A stretch of 64,000 bases of DNA from Winogradskyella undariae. GTDB lineage: Bacteria > Bacteroidota > Bacteroidia > Flavobacteriales > Flavobacteriaceae. Position 1 is the stretch's first letter. Each line of letters begins with the position of its first letter. Location: contig NZ_JABTEL010000003.1 of assembly GCF_013285155.1 (NCBI RefSeq), positions 404,274-468,273 on the forward strand. Direction: 5' to 3'. This document shows positions 38,867 to 48,499 of the stretch, one piece after another. The notes beneath the pieces were generated by a model that saw only the letters and a program-made list of their open reading frames with translations, searched no databases and was not told the DNA's origin. The position numbers and the translations under genes are program-made.

Positions 38867-39970
38867 ATGTCAAATCCAATAAAACAACATTATATACCAC
38901 GTTCATATTTAAAGAACTTTGCAGTTGAAGGAAGAAAAAGAAATCACTTTGTGGATGTTTACAAAATGGATAATGATATGCTATTAGAGCAAATTAGCAC
39001 TAAAGATATTTGTTTTGAAAAGAATATTTATACAATACCAGCTGAATCAGATGAAATAAAATATGCCTTAGAAAAACACTATGCTGAGAATGTTGATAGT
39101 GAGTTTCCAAAAGTATATAAGTTACTTATTGACGAAAAACTGCTGACGGTTACGCAAGAGCAAAAAATCCAAATACTTTATGTATGTCTATCATTATATT
39201 TCCGCACACCACGGATTTTAAATCATCAAAAAAGTTTTAATAACCAAATATTTGATACTGCTTCACATACAGTAAATAAAGAAGGTATTATTAAAATGAA
39301 TTTGTATGGAGAAAAAATGGAATTTCATATAGATGATATTGAAGTAGTTAAAAAAGAATACAATGAACGTGCAAGAACAGCTTTTTTAGTAAATCATTTA
39401 GAACAATGGGGGAATTTTGTAAAGTTCAAATACGATTGTACAATAAATGTGATTAAAATTAATGACACCGATGCACCAATAATTACGTCTGATAATCCCG
39501 TTTCAATTAGACATTTTGAAACAAATAAATTTCAAGGTTTATATGACCCTAAAGCAGTTATTACATTACCCTTGGATCGTTCACATTATTTAGAGATACA
39601 TCCTAATGACTATGCAGATGGTCAAACAAGAATTAATAGACTTACTCAAGACAGAGACTATGTGTTTACTACAAATGGAGTAACACAACAAAATGCTGAA
39701 AACTTATTAGTAGCATACAAAGGAGATATTGATAAACATTTTGATATTCAAAACCATTATGAAAATCCAGAAAATGGAGATGAATTTTTAAAAAAAGCTC
39801 AATATAGAGTAGAACAAGCTCTTGTTTTATTTGATATTCTAAAGAAAAAAGGGTTTGTTTCAAAAGAATTTATAGGTAAACTTAAAGAACTTTTAGAGCA
39901 TCCATATTGTAAAGACGATATACAAATGTTGAAGTACAAAAAGGTGCTATCAAAAATGGGTAAGTGGTAA
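38867..39970 (+). CDS. DUF4238 family protein
   Basis: A 367-residue protein with the opening signature of DUF4238, QHYIPRSYLKNFA (residues 7-19), and the later conserved ITSDNPVSI (about 205-213). The family is of unknown biochemical function and is often found on mobile elements and in defence neighbourhoods. There is no signal peptide or membrane segment. It is the third gene of the operon with the helical and PD-(D/E)XK-like proteins. The last 70 residues are Lys-rich helices. Confidence 0.75.
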   Translation: MSNPIKQHYIPRSYLKNFAVEGRKRNHFVDVYKMDNDMLLEQISTKDICFEKNIYTIPAESDEIKYALEKHYAENVDSEFPKVYKLLIDEKLLTVTQEQKIQILYVCLSLYFRTPRILNHQKSFNNQIFDTASHTVNKEGIIKMNLYGEKMEFHIDDIEVVKKEYNERARTAFLVNHLEQWGNFVKFKYDCTINVIKINDTDAPIITSDNPVSIRHFETNKFQGLYDPKAVITLPLDRSHYLEIHPNDYADGQTRINRLTQDRDYVFTTNGVTQQNAENLLVAYKGDIDKHFDIQNHYENPENGDEFLKKAQYRVEQALVLFDILKKKGFVSKEFIGKLKELLEHPYCKDDIQMLKYKKVLSKMGKW

Positions 39971-40020
39971 AATATTGGTTTTGTATATTTATTTGCAACA
40001 CCATTGCATTAAATAATGTA

Positions 40021-40028
40021 TATCTTTG
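40021..40028 (+). promoter_or_regulatory. -7 box TATCTTTG before the metal-resistance cassette
   Basis: TATCTTTG is a full match to TAnnTTTG and ends 5 bases before the ATG at 40034, so the message may be leaderless. It also overlaps the in-frame ATG at 40016, which argues against that earlier start. A -33 TTG at the right spacing is not clear. Confidence 0.5.
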
Positions 40029-40033
40029 TTACG

Positions 40034-40345
40034 ATGAAATTTTTAGCCTTCATATTATCAATTTATATTTTCGCGCTTAATTTAGCACCTTGCGAAGATA
40101 ATGCTACGCTTGATAATGAGGTGCAAACTGAGATTTCACAAGGAATGGACAATGATCATCAACATCAAGATTCAGATTTATGTTCGCCTTTTTGTATTTG
40201 TCAATGTTGCCATATAAATGCAACATATTTTCAATTTGCAGATTTAAAATTTAATTTTCCTTATATATCTACTCAAGATTTTCTTTACCTAAACGGTACA
40301 GAAAAAGATTTTACCACTTCCATTTTACAGCCACCAAGGGCATAA
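40034..40345 (+). CDS. DUF6660-like secreted His/Cys protein, metal cassette leader
   Basis: A 103-residue protein with a signal peptide (about residues 1-17). It then has a His/Asp segment (MDNDHQHQDSD) and a Cys cluster (LCSPFCICQCCH, about 55-66). It resembles the small proteins annotated DUF6660 that precede CzcA genes in Bacteroidetes; the assignment is from memory. Residues suit periplasmic metal binding. The ATG at 40034 is preferred because the one at 40016 lies within the promoter box. Confidence 0.65.
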   Translation: MKFLAFILSIYIFALNLAPCEDNATLDNEVQTEISQGMDNDHQHQDSDLCSPFCICQCCHINATYFQFADLKFNFPYISTQDFLYLNGTEKDFTTSILQPPRA

Positions 40346-40395
40346 TTCAGTTTTTTTTAAGGATAGCTATATCCAAACGTAACGCCTTTTTATAC

Positions 40396-40434
40396 AAGCG
40401 TTGCTTCGCTTTTATTTTGCGCTTCGCGCAAAAT
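40396..40434 (+). other. pair of hairpins before the czcA-like gene
   Basis: AAGCG/CGCTT (within 40396-40411) is followed by a stronger 9-bp stem ATTTTGCGC / GCGCAAAAT (40414-40422 / 40426-40434) with a TTC loop. They lie between the DUF6660-like gene and the pump gene, 30 bases before its ATG. They could slow polymerase or protect the 3' message; no T-run makes them a standard terminator. Confidence 0.5.
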
Positions 40435-40464
40435 GATATGTTTAACTGAATTAACACATTTTCT

Positions 40465-43400
40465 ATGATTAATAAAATCATTGATTTTTCAATCAATAAC
40501 AAATTCATTATTGGTTTGCTAACGCTAACCATTGTAGCAGCTGGTATTTGGAGTATGACCCAAGTGCCTATCGATGCTGTTCCAGATATTACCAACAACC
40601 AAGTACAAGTCATTACACAAGCACCAAATTTAGGAACGCAGGACATTGAACAATTTGTAACCTATCCTGTAGAAGTTGCAATGAGCAACTTGCCAAATGT
40701 AAAGGAAATCCGTTCCATTTCTCGCTTTGGCTTATCTGTCGTTACCATCGTTTTCGACGACGATATGGGAACATATTTACCTCGTCAATTAGTATCTGAA
40801 AAATTGAACGAAGTAAAAGAACAAATTCCGAGTGGTTTTGGTACACCTACAATGGGACCAATATCTTCGGGATTGGGAGAAATTTACCAATACACACTTA
40901 AAGTAAAACCAGAATATAAAGACAAATATTCGGTTACCGATTTGAGAACAATGCAAGACTGGATTGTACAACGTCAAATGGCGATGGTCGAAGGTGTTGT
41001 AGAAGTAAACGCAATTGGCGGTAAAATAAAACAGTACGAAGTTGCTGTTGACCCAAACGAATTAAAGGCGATTGGTATAACAATCACAGATGTTTTTGAA
41101 GCGCTGGAAATGAACAACCAAAACACAGGTGGCGCATATATTGAAAAAAACCATCAAGCCAATTTCATTCGTGGAGAAGGTTTGGTGCGCAGTTTGGACG
41201 ATATTAAAAACATTACGGTAAAAAACACAAATAACATTCCTATTACTATTGGAGACATTGCAAAAGTTCAATTTGGTGCTGCAATCCGTTATGGCGCATT
41301 GACCCAAGATGGCGAAGGTGAGGTTGTAGGTGGTTTAGTAATGATGCTTAAAGGCGCAAATTCTAACGATGTTATTGAGAATGTAAAGCAAAGAATGGCG
41401 CAAATTGAAAAATCTTTGCCCGAAGGTGTCATTATCGAACCATTATTAGACAGAAGTAAACTAATTGCTGAAACCACTTCAACAGTTGCAACCAATCTTA
41501 TTGAAGGTGCATTAATAGTAATCTTCGTCCTTATTTTCTTATTGGGAAATTGGCGAGGTGGCTTAATAGTGGCTTCCACTATTCCCCTATCCTTATTATT
41601 TGCATTTATATTAATGAATGTTTTTGATGTTTGGGCAAACCTAATGAGTTTGGGCGCAATAGATTTTGGGATTATTGTCGATGGTGCTGTAATTATTGTA
41701 GAAAGTACCGTTTTCCTAATCGCTTCCCAACTCTACAAGAAGAAAAAATTGACTTCCAAAGAACGTGATGGCATCGCCTCAAACGCTTCAAAAAAGATGA
41801 TGAATGCTGCCTTTTTCGGTCAGCTTATTATCTTGATTGTATTTCTGCCCATTTTAGCTCTCGAAGGTATTGAAGGCAAAATGTTTAAACCTATGGCATT
41901 GACGTTCATTTTTGCAATGATTGGCGCAATGGTGCTTTGTTTAACGTATGTTCCAATGATGTCTGCCTTGATTTTAAGAGCACCAAAAAATGACAAAAAA
42001 TCTTATGGAGACAAATTTGTACATTGGGTAGAACGCAAGTACCAACCTTTATTAGAAAAATCCTTAAAAAAAGGAAAACTTATCATTGGTATTTCGGTAG
42101 TTCTATTCGGAATTGCTGTGGTTACCTTCAGCAAAATGGGTGGCGAATTTATTCCACAACTCGATGAAGGAGATATTGCATTTCACGCCATTTTAAAACC
42201 AGGTAGTTCACTTACCGAAACTATCGAAACAACTACTAAAATCGAGCAAATTGTAAAAGCAAAGTTTCCAGAAGTTGAAAAAATTGTAAGTCGAATTGGT
42301 GTTGCTGAAATCCCAACCGACCCAATGCCTATGGATATTGCAGATATTTTTGTAATTCTGAAACCTAAAAGCGAGTGGACAACCGTTGCAACTAAAGATG
42401 AACTCATTGAAGAAATGAAAGAAGCGGTTGAAATAATTCCCGGTGTAAACTATGAATTTACCCAACCCATCGAAATGCGTTTTAATGAATTACTCGAAGG
42501 TGTTAGAGAAGATATTGCAATTAAAATTTATGGAGAAGATATAAATGTGCTTTCCCAAAAGGCAGAAGAAATATCAAAAATAATTGCAGGAACGGAAGGT
42601 ATTGGAGATATGAAAGCGGAAGCTACCACAGGTTTACCGCAAATGACAATAACGTATAGCCGAAGTAAATTAGCACAGTACGGACTTCAAATAAATACGT
42701 TAAACCAAATTGTACAATCTGCATTTGCAGGTGGAACAGCAGGCGTTATTTTTGAAGGCGAAAAACGTTTTGATTTAGTGGTACGATTAGATTCCCAAAA
42801 TCGTAAGGACATTTCAGACGTACAAAATCTGTATATAAATTTGCCATCTGGCACTCAAATTCCGCTTCGCGAAGTTGCAGATATTAGCTTTAAATCTGGC
42901 CCAATGCAAATAAGCAGGGATAACACCAACCGAAGAACGTATGTAGGTATCAATGTGAGAGGTCGTGATGTGAAATCTTTGGTAACTGAAATCAAAGAAA
43001 AGTTAGATGCCAATCTCGAACTACCTTCTGGTTATTTCATTAGATATGGTGGTGCTTTTGAGAATCTGGAACGAGCAAGCAACCGTTTACAGACCGTTGT
43101 ACCAATTGCGTTATTGCTAATTTTTGTTCTCATTTATTTTGCATTAAAATCACTTCCACAAACCTTAATGATTTATATAGCAATCCCAATGGCAACCATT
43201 GGTGGTGTTTTTGCATTATGGTTAAGGGACATGCCTTTCAGTATTTCGGCAGGTGTCGGTTTTATTGTCTTGTTTGGTGTTGCTGTTTTAAATGGCTTGG
43301 TAATGATTAGCGGATTGAATGAACTAAAAGATGAAGGCGTTACTAATCTTAAAGATAGAATTATAGAAGGTACAAAACGAAGAATAAGACCTATTATGCT

Positions 43401-44799
43401 AACCGCTTTTACAGATGTTTTGGGCTTCTTACCTATGGCAATTTCATCATCGGCAGGTGCTGAAGTACAAAGACCTTTAGCAACAGTTGTTATTGGTGGT
43501 TTGTTGACTTCTACTCTTTTAACTTTATTTGTTCTTCCTATTTTATATCATTGGGTAGAAAATAAATCCTTCACGTTTAGACCCAACAAAAAAGTTAGTA
43601 TTGTTACTGCGATGATAGCCTTTTTATTTTTGTTACCATTAACAGGAAATGCCCAGCAGGTAAACGATACGTTACCAATTATTTCAATGAATGAAGCTGT
43701 TAACATTTCAAAGCAAAACTATCCAAGTTTAAAACAACGACAGTTGGAAATTGAAAAACAACAGCAGCTAAAAAGTACTGCTTATGATTTTGGCACAACT
43801 CAAATTTTCACGGGTGGCGAGGAACTAAATAATGGTACAGGAATTTACACAACCATTGGCCTTGGGCAATCTAACATTGATGTTTTTGGTATTGCACCAA
43901 AACGAAAATTACAGGAGCAACGCATTCAGTTAGCGCAAAAAGCCTTTCAACTTTCAGAATTAGAATTGGAATTGGAAGTTAAAAAAGCGTGGTCAAATGC
44001 CTTTCAGAGTAAACGAAATTATAATCTGTATGCAGCATTGGATTCCATTTACACCAATTTTGAAAAAGCGGTGGAATTAAATTATGAAGTTGAAGCCATT
44101 TCAAAATTGGAATATTCCGCAGCAAAGAACCAAGCATTGCAAATTCAAAACAAGTTTTTGCAAGCAAAGAGTGACTATCTAATTGCATTACAGCAGTTGA
44201 ATCTATGGCTCGTTTCGGATGAATTTTATAACGTACCAGACGAATTGGATATCACTAATGAAATTGATATAAACGATTTCAATGCAAAAGAACATCCTTT
44301 ATATAACCTTGCACAAATTCAAATAGATGAAGCAGAAGCAAATTACAAAGTTGCAAAAGCCGAAAATCTACCCAAATTCAATCTTCAAGGTGGTTTGCAA
44401 AACGTAAATGGTAATTCTGGTTTTTACACCTATCAAGCTGGTATATCAATTCCATTTCTATCTGGCACAACAAAAGCGAATATTAGAACTGCAAAAATTG
44501 ACAAACAAATTGCCGAAACTACTATTCAATTCAGACAAAACGAAGTTGAATCTAAATTTATTCAAGCCAAAGAAAACTATCTAAAGTGGAAAACATCGTG
44601 GCTCTTTTATAAAGAACAAGTATTACCACTTACAAAAGACCAAAAAACAGGCGCATTGTTCGCTTACAAAGAAGGCGAGATTGATTATTCGGCATTTACA
44701 CAACTTATAAAAGAAGCTATTCAGAGCGAAATTGAAGCACAGACAGCTTTGGCAAATTATTTAGAAAGCACTTTCGAATTACAATATTTTAAAAATTAA
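40465..44799 (+). CDS. czcA: CzcA-type heavy-metal RND pump fused to a CzcC/TolC-like channel
   Basis: A 1444-residue fusion. Residues 1 to about 1035 are a full heavy-metal RND pump with twelve membrane helices and the proton-relay motif DFGIIVDGA (400-408), followed by VES where most Zn/Co/Cd pumps (HME1 group) have VEN. A hydrophobic stretch at about 1045-1060 (AMIAFLFLLPLTGNAQ) looks like an internal signal peptide. The rest, to 1444, is an outer-membrane-factor helical domain. In related bacteria czcC is a separate gene. It would export Zn, Cd or Co. It is followed after 4 bases by the adaptor gene. Confidence 0.92.
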   Translation: MINKIIDFSINNKFIIGLLTLTIVAAGIWSMTQVPIDAVPDITNNQVQVITQAPNLGTQDIEQFVTYPVEVAMSNLPNVKEIRSISRFGLSVVTIVFDDDMGTYLPRQLVSEKLNEVKEQIPSGFGTPTMGPISSGLGEIYQYTLKVKPEYKDKYSVTDLRTMQDWIVQRQMAMVEGVVEVNAIGGKIKQYEVAVDPNELKAIGITITDVFEALEMNNQNTGGAYIEKNHQANFIRGEGLVRSLDDIKNITVKNTNNIPITIGDIAKVQFGAAIRYGALTQDGEGEVVGGLVMMLKGANSNDVIENVKQRMAQIEKSLPEGVIIEPLLDRSKLIAETTSTVATNLIEGALIVIFVLIFLLGNWRGGLIVASTIPLSLLFAFILMNVFDVWANLMSLGAIDFGIIVDGAVIIVESTVFLIASQLYKKKKLTSKERDGIASNASKKMMNAAFFGQLIILIVFLPILALEGIEGKMFKPMALTFIFAMIGAMVLCLTYVPMMSALILRAPKNDKKSYGDKFVHWVERKYQPLLEKSLKKGKLIIGISVVLFGIAVVTFSKMGGEFIPQLDEGDIAFHAILKPGSSLTETIETTTKIEQIVKAKFPEVEKIVSRIGVAEIPTDPMPMDIADIFVILKPKSEWTTVATKDELIEEMKEAVEIIPGVNYEFTQPIEMRFNELLEGVREDIAIKIYGEDINVLSQKAEEISKIIAGTEGIGDMKAEATTGLPQMTITYSRSKLAQYGLQINTLNQIVQSAFAGGTAGVIFEGEKRFDLVVRLDSQNRKDISDVQNLYINLPSGTQIPLREVADISFKSGPMQISRDNTNRRTYVGINVRGRDVKSLVTEIKEKLDANLELPSGYFIRYGGAFENLERASNRLQTVVPIALLLIFVLIYFALKSLPQTLMIYIAIPMATIGGVFALWLRDMPFSISAGVGFIVLFGVAVLNGLVMISGLNELKDEGVTNLKDRIIEGTKRRIRPIMLTAFTDVLGFLPMAISSSAGAEVQRPLATVVIGGLLTSTLLTLFVLPILYHWVENKSFTFRPNKKVSIVTAMIAFLFLLPLTGNAQQVNDTLPIISMNEAVNISKQNYPSLKQRQLEIEKQQQLKSTAYDFGTTQIFTGGEELNNGTGIYTTIGLGQSNIDVFGIAPKRKLQEQRIQLAQKAFQLSELELELEVKKAWSNAFQSKRNYNLYAALDSIYTNFEKAVELNYEVEAISKLEYSAAKNQALQIQNKFLQAKSDYLIALQQLNLWLVSDEFYNVPDELDITNEIDINDFNAKEHPLYNLAQIQIDEAEANYKVAKAENLPKFNLQGGLQNVNGNSGFYTYQAGISIPFLSGTTKANIRTAKIDKQIAETTIQFRQNEVESKFIQAKENYLKWKTSWLFYKEQVLPLTKDQKTGALFAYKEGEIDYSAFTQLIKEAIQSEIEAQTALANYLESTFELQYFKN

Positions 44800-44803
44800 G
44801 ATT

Positions 44804-46009
44804 ATGAAAAACACATTATATATCATATTGACAGTTCTAATACTTTCATTTTCAGCAACCTCTTGTGGCAATAAAGAAAACCACAATGAAGAAGATGGAC
44901 ACGCGCACGACAAGGAAACCAATACTAATCCTAAAGAAGAACATCACGAAGGAGAAGAAGTTATGTTATCATCACAACAATTTGAAGCCTTAAAAATGAA
45001 AATTGACACCATTTCCTCACGCAATATGAGTGGCTATGTAGAAGCAAACGGAACTTTGGAAGTGCCACCACAAAATGAAGCTGCCATAACTTCGGTTGTT
45101 GGTGCAAATGTTGTTTCTATTGAAGTGATTGAAGGCGACAAAGTAAACAAAGGTCAAGTTGTTGCATACCTTTCACATCCCAATATTATACAAATGCAAA
45201 CCGATTATTTGAATGCGTATAGCAACAGCACTTTTCTAAAGAAAAACTATGAACGACAACAAAAATTATATGATGCAGGTGTAGGCTCTGGTGCAAATTT
45301 TCAAAAAGCAGAAGCAGAATATGACGCATCAAAAGCTATGGTTAATGGAATGGCAGCACAGTTAAAATTGTTGAATATTAATTCAAATTCAGTCGCAAAT
45401 GGTACGATAGCGCAACGTGTGGCATTACGCAGTCCCATTGAAGGTTATGTGCAAAAGGTGGAAGTGAAAACAGGACAATATGTTGAACCACAAACCGAAC
45501 TCTTTGAAATTGTAGATACGCATCACGTTCACGCAGATTTAATGGTTTTTGAAAAAGATGTTTACAAAGTAAAAAAAGGTCAAAAAGTTACCTTTAATAT
45601 ACAATCTATTGAAGATGATGAATTGAGTGCAGAAATATATTCCGTAAGCAAAACTTTTGAGGATAACCCAAAAGCGGTTCACGTTCACGCAGAAATTGAA
45701 AACAAAAAAGGAAATTTAATTCCAGGAATGTACATTCAAGGAAGAATACAGACAGAAAGCACTAAAACAATGGCATTACCAGAAAGTGCTATTGTAAAAG
45801 AAGGCGACAAATTTTATGTGTTTTCAGTTGAAAAAGAAAATGTGGATTGGAGTTTTAAACCAATTGAGGTTATTTTGGGAGATAAAGATAGCGATTGGGT
45901 AGCAATTCAATTTCCCGAAGAAATAGCAACAAATACAAAGTTTGCTTATAACAATGCGTACTACCTAATTGCAGAAATGAAAAAGGGCGAAGCAGAACAC
46001 GCACATTAA
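44804..46009 (+). CDS. czcB: CzcB-type RND metal efflux adaptor lipoprotein
   Basis: A 401-residue periplasmic adaptor with lipobox cysteine C21 (SATSC). A His/Glu-rich metal-binding stretch follows (HNEEDGHAHDKE and EEHHEGEEV, about 26-52). The lipoyl halves (VGANVVSIEVIEGDKVNKGQ near 97 and RSPIEGYVQKVEVKTGQYV near 205) flank a helical hairpin, and the protein ends in His (GEAEHAH). It bridges the CzcA part to the outer membrane channel. It is translated with the pump gene and precedes the repressor gene by 2 bases. Confidence 0.92.
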   Translation: MKNTLYIILTVLILSFSATSCGNKENHNEEDGHAHDKETNTNPKEEHHEGEEVMLSSQQFEALKMKIDTISSRNMSGYVEANGTLEVPPQNEAAITSVVGANVVSIEVIEGDKVNKGQVVAYLSHPNIIQMQTDYLNAYSNSTFLKKNYERQQKLYDAGVGSGANFQKAEAEYDASKAMVNGMAAQLKLLNINSNSVANGTIAQRVALRSPIEGYVQKVEVKTGQYVEPQTELFEIVDTHHVHADLMVFEKDVYKVKKGQKVTFNIQSIEDDELSAEIYSVSKTFEDNPKAVHVHAEIENKKGNLIPGMYIQGRIQTESTKTMALPESAIVKEGDKFYVFSVEKENVDWSFKPIEVILGDKDSDWVAIQFPEEIATNTKFAYNNAYYLIAEMKKGEAEHAH

Positions 46010-46011
46010 TT

Positions 46012-46428
46012 ATGCAAACAAAAGAACAATTATTAGAGTCAAAAGATATACGAGTTACGGCAATGCGATTACTTATTTATAAGTTTCTTGCACAAAAGCA
46101 AGTAGCGGTAACATTAAGCGATATTGAAAACGCTTTTGAAAAAGCAGATAGAACAACTTTGTACAGAACGGTTAAGACATTTGAAGAAAAAGCAATCGTT
46201 CATCAAATAGATGATGGCACAGGAATTACCAAATATGCACTTTGCGAAAAAGGTTGTAATTGCGAAATTGAAACCGATTTACATTTACATTTCCATTGCA
46301 ATAATTGCAATGAAACCGTTTGTTTAACAGAACATAAAATCCCACAGATTAAAGTGCCAAACGGGTTTATTTCCGAAGATATAAATTTGGTAGTAAAAGG
46401 TATTTGCGATAAATGTAGTGGTCAATAA
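46012..46428 (+). CDS. Fur-family metal-responsive repressor (Zur-like)
   Basis: A 138-residue Fur-family regulator. Its winged helix lies in the N-terminal half (VTLSDIENAFEKADRTTLYRT, with RTTLYRTVK as recognition helix). The dimerisation half has the metal ligands HLHFHC and two structural Cys pairs (CNNC near 99-102 and CDKC near 133-136). In a Zn/Cd cassette it probably senses zinc and controls the cassette, although a Fur repressor switched on by zinc would be expected to shut off uptake instead, so the logic needs testing. It is the third gene of the operon. Confidence 0.87.
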   Translation: MQTKEQLLESKDIRVTAMRLLIYKFLAQKQVAVTLSDIENAFEKADRTTLYRTVKTFEEKAIVHQIDDGTGITKYALCEKGCNCEIETDLHLHFHCNNCNETVCLTEHKIPQIKVPNGFISEDINLVVKGICDKCSGQ

Positions 46429-46483
46429 ATGCACTTCCATTGCACCTATTTTTTAAGCATCTTTACACTATAATTGAATATAA

Positions 46484-48436
46484 ATGAAAAAGAAAAAACT
46501 TAATTTAAAAGACCTAAATCCAAATTCTGAAAAAGAACACAGTCACGATGATGGTCATAATCACGGAAGTAAACCGAATAATTTTAAGGCATATATTCCA
46601 GCAATAGTAAGCTTCATAATGCTTATTGTTGGTATTGCTTTAGATTACTTTGATGTTGCATTTTTTAAAGATTGGATTCGCATTATTTGGTATAGCATCG
46701 CTTATTTACCAGTAGGATTCCCTGTTGTAAAAGAAGGCTGGGAAAGTATCAAAAAAGGCGACGTTTTCACAGAATTTTTCTTGATGTCGATAGCCACAAT
46801 TGGTGCATTTATTATTGGCGAATATCCTGAAGGCGTTGCAGTAATGTTGTTTTATGCAGTTGGCGAATTATTTCAAAACGCAGCAGTCAACAGAGCGAAA
46901 TCTAACATTAAGGCATTGCTCGACGTAAGACCAAATGAGGCTTTAGTATATCGGAATAATGATTACATTTCTGTAAGTCCGGAAACGGTTGAAATTGGAG
47001 AAAAAGTTCAAGTACGTGTGGGAGAAAAAATTCCTTTAGACGGTATTCTACTTTCCAAAAAAGGTTCATTTAACACAGCAGCTTTGACTGGCGAAAGCAA
47101 ACCTGATACGATTGCAAAAGGCGAAAAAGTATTTGCAGGCAGTATTAACATGGATGGTGTTATAGAAATAGAAACCACCAAAGAATTTAAGGATAGCTCA
47201 ATTGCTCGAATTCTCGATATGGTACAGAATGCCACAGCGCGAAAATCTAAAACCGAATTGTTCATTAGAAAATTTGCACGAGTTTATACACCTATCGTAG
47301 TGTTTTTGGCTATTGCTGTTACATTTTTACCATACTTTTTTGTAGATGATTATGTGTTTAGAGATTGGTTGTATCGTGCCTTAATATTTTTGGTTATATC
47401 CTGTCCTTGTGCTTTGGTTATATCCATTCCGTTGGGTTACTTCGGCGGATTAGGAGCAGCTTCAAAAAATGGAATTTTGTTCAAAGGAGCTTCGTTTTTA
47501 GATGCAATGACCAAAATTAACACGTTGGTAATGGATAAAACTGGAACTGTTACCAAAGGCGTTTTTAAAATTAAAGAAGTAAAGGCTATTGGTTGGGAAG
47601 AATCTGATTTTATGAAGTACTTAATGGCTATGGAAGAGCAATCCACACATCCTATCGCAAAAGCCATAATGGAGTATAAGGAAGACGGAGAAGATTTTGA
47701 AGCTAAAGACGTTTCTGAAATCGCAGGTAAAGGTTTAAAAGGGATTGTAAATGGTAAAACAATTTTAGTTGGAAACAAAGCCTTAATGCTTGCCAATAAT
47801 ATAGATGTTCCAACTGAAACTGATTCTATTGTAGAATCCATAGTATTAGTAGCAATAGATAATAAGTTCGCTGGTTATGTTGTGATAGCAGACGAATTAA
47901 AAGAGGATGCAAAAGAAACAATTACAGCATTGCACAAAGTAGGTATTAAAAACATTATGATGCTCTCTGGCGATAAAGATTCCATCACTCAACAAGTAGC
48001 AAGAGAATTAGGAATTGAAAATGCCAAAGGAGGTTTGCTACCAGAAGATAAATTAAATGAAGTTGAAATTTTAAAACAGAACCTTAATAATAAGATTGCT
48101 TTTATTGGAGATGGGATTAATGACGCACCAGTTTTAGCAGCAAGCGATGTAGGAATCGCAATGGGCGGATTAGGTAGTGATGTAGCGATTGAAACAGCAG
48201 ATGTTATTATTCAAACTGACCAACCTTCAAAAGTGGTCAGAGCAATTAAAATAGGTCGTTCCACCCGAAAAATAGTTTGGCAAAACATTGGTTTAGCATT
48301 TGGAGTAAAAGTAATAGTTCTGATTTTGGGAGCAGGTGGTTTGGCTACAATGTGGGAAGCGGTATTTGCTGATGTAGGTGTAGCTTTATTAGCCATTTTG
48401 AATGCTGTGAGGTTGCAGAAGATGCAATGGAAATAA
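46484..48436 (+). CDS. Zn/Cd/Pb-exporting P1B-type ATPase (CadA/ZntA-like)
   Basis: A 650-residue heavy-metal P-type ATPase. There is no N-terminal HMA domain; in its place is a short His-rich stretch (HSHDDGHNHG, 19-28). Key sites are the actuator TGES (202-205), the membrane metal site CPC (307-309), phosphorylation Asp D351 in DKTGT, the HP motif in STHPIAKAI (about 386-394), and GDGINDAP (about 541-548). In the last helices the DVG motif fits the Zn/Cd/Pb (P1B-2) group. It exports divalent metal from the cytoplasm to the periplasm, where the Czc system passes it out. Confidence 0.93.
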   Translation: MKKKKLNLKDLNPNSEKEHSHDDGHNHGSKPNNFKAYIPAIVSFIMLIVGIALDYFDVAFFKDWIRIIWYSIAYLPVGFPVVKEGWESIKKGDVFTEFFLMSIATIGAFIIGEYPEGVAVMLFYAVGELFQNAAVNRAKSNIKALLDVRPNEALVYRNNDYISVSPETVEIGEKVQVRVGEKIPLDGILLSKKGSFNTAALTGESKPDTIAKGEKVFAGSINMDGVIEIETTKEFKDSSIARILDMVQNATARKSKTELFIRKFARVYTPIVVFLAIAVTFLPYFFVDDYVFRDWLYRALIFLVISCPCALVISIPLGYFGGLGAASKNGILFKGASFLDAMTKINTLVMDKTGTVTKGVFKIKEVKAIGWEESDFMKYLMAMEEQSTHPIAKAIMEYKEDGEDFEAKDVSEIAGKGLKGIVNGKTILVGNKALMLANNIDVPTETDSIVESIVLVAIDNKFAGYVVIADELKEDAKETITALHKVGIKNIMMLSGDKDSITQQVARELGIENAKGGLLPEDKLNEVEILKQNLNNKIAFIGDGINDAPVLAASDVGIAMGGLGSDVAIETADVIIQTDQPSKVVRAIKIGRSTRKIVWQNIGLAFGVKVIVLILGAGGLATMWEAVFADVGVALLAILNAVRLQKMQWK

Positions 48437-48468
48437 TAAATAGAATATATTTTTATATATTTAATTCT

Positions 48469-48495
48469 AACCCCTGCTTTTGCAGGGGTTATTTA
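48469..48495 (+). terminator. terminator of the metal-resistance cassette
   Basis: AACCCCTGC (48469-48477) pairs with GCAGGGGTT (48482-48490) with a TTTT loop. It lies 32 bases after the ATPase stop. The following T-run is short. Confidence 0.8.
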
Positions 48496-48499
48496 GTTT

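Noticed and set aside
40347..40646. Minus-strand frame opposite the start of the CzcA gene
   Set aside because: It is a shadow of the pump gene; the opposite frame has clear family motifs.
46012..46428. Fur-family protein as an iron regulator
   Set aside because: Its place inside a Zn/Cd/Co export operon and its Cys-rich sites favour a zinc-type sensor; iron is not supported by any neighbour.
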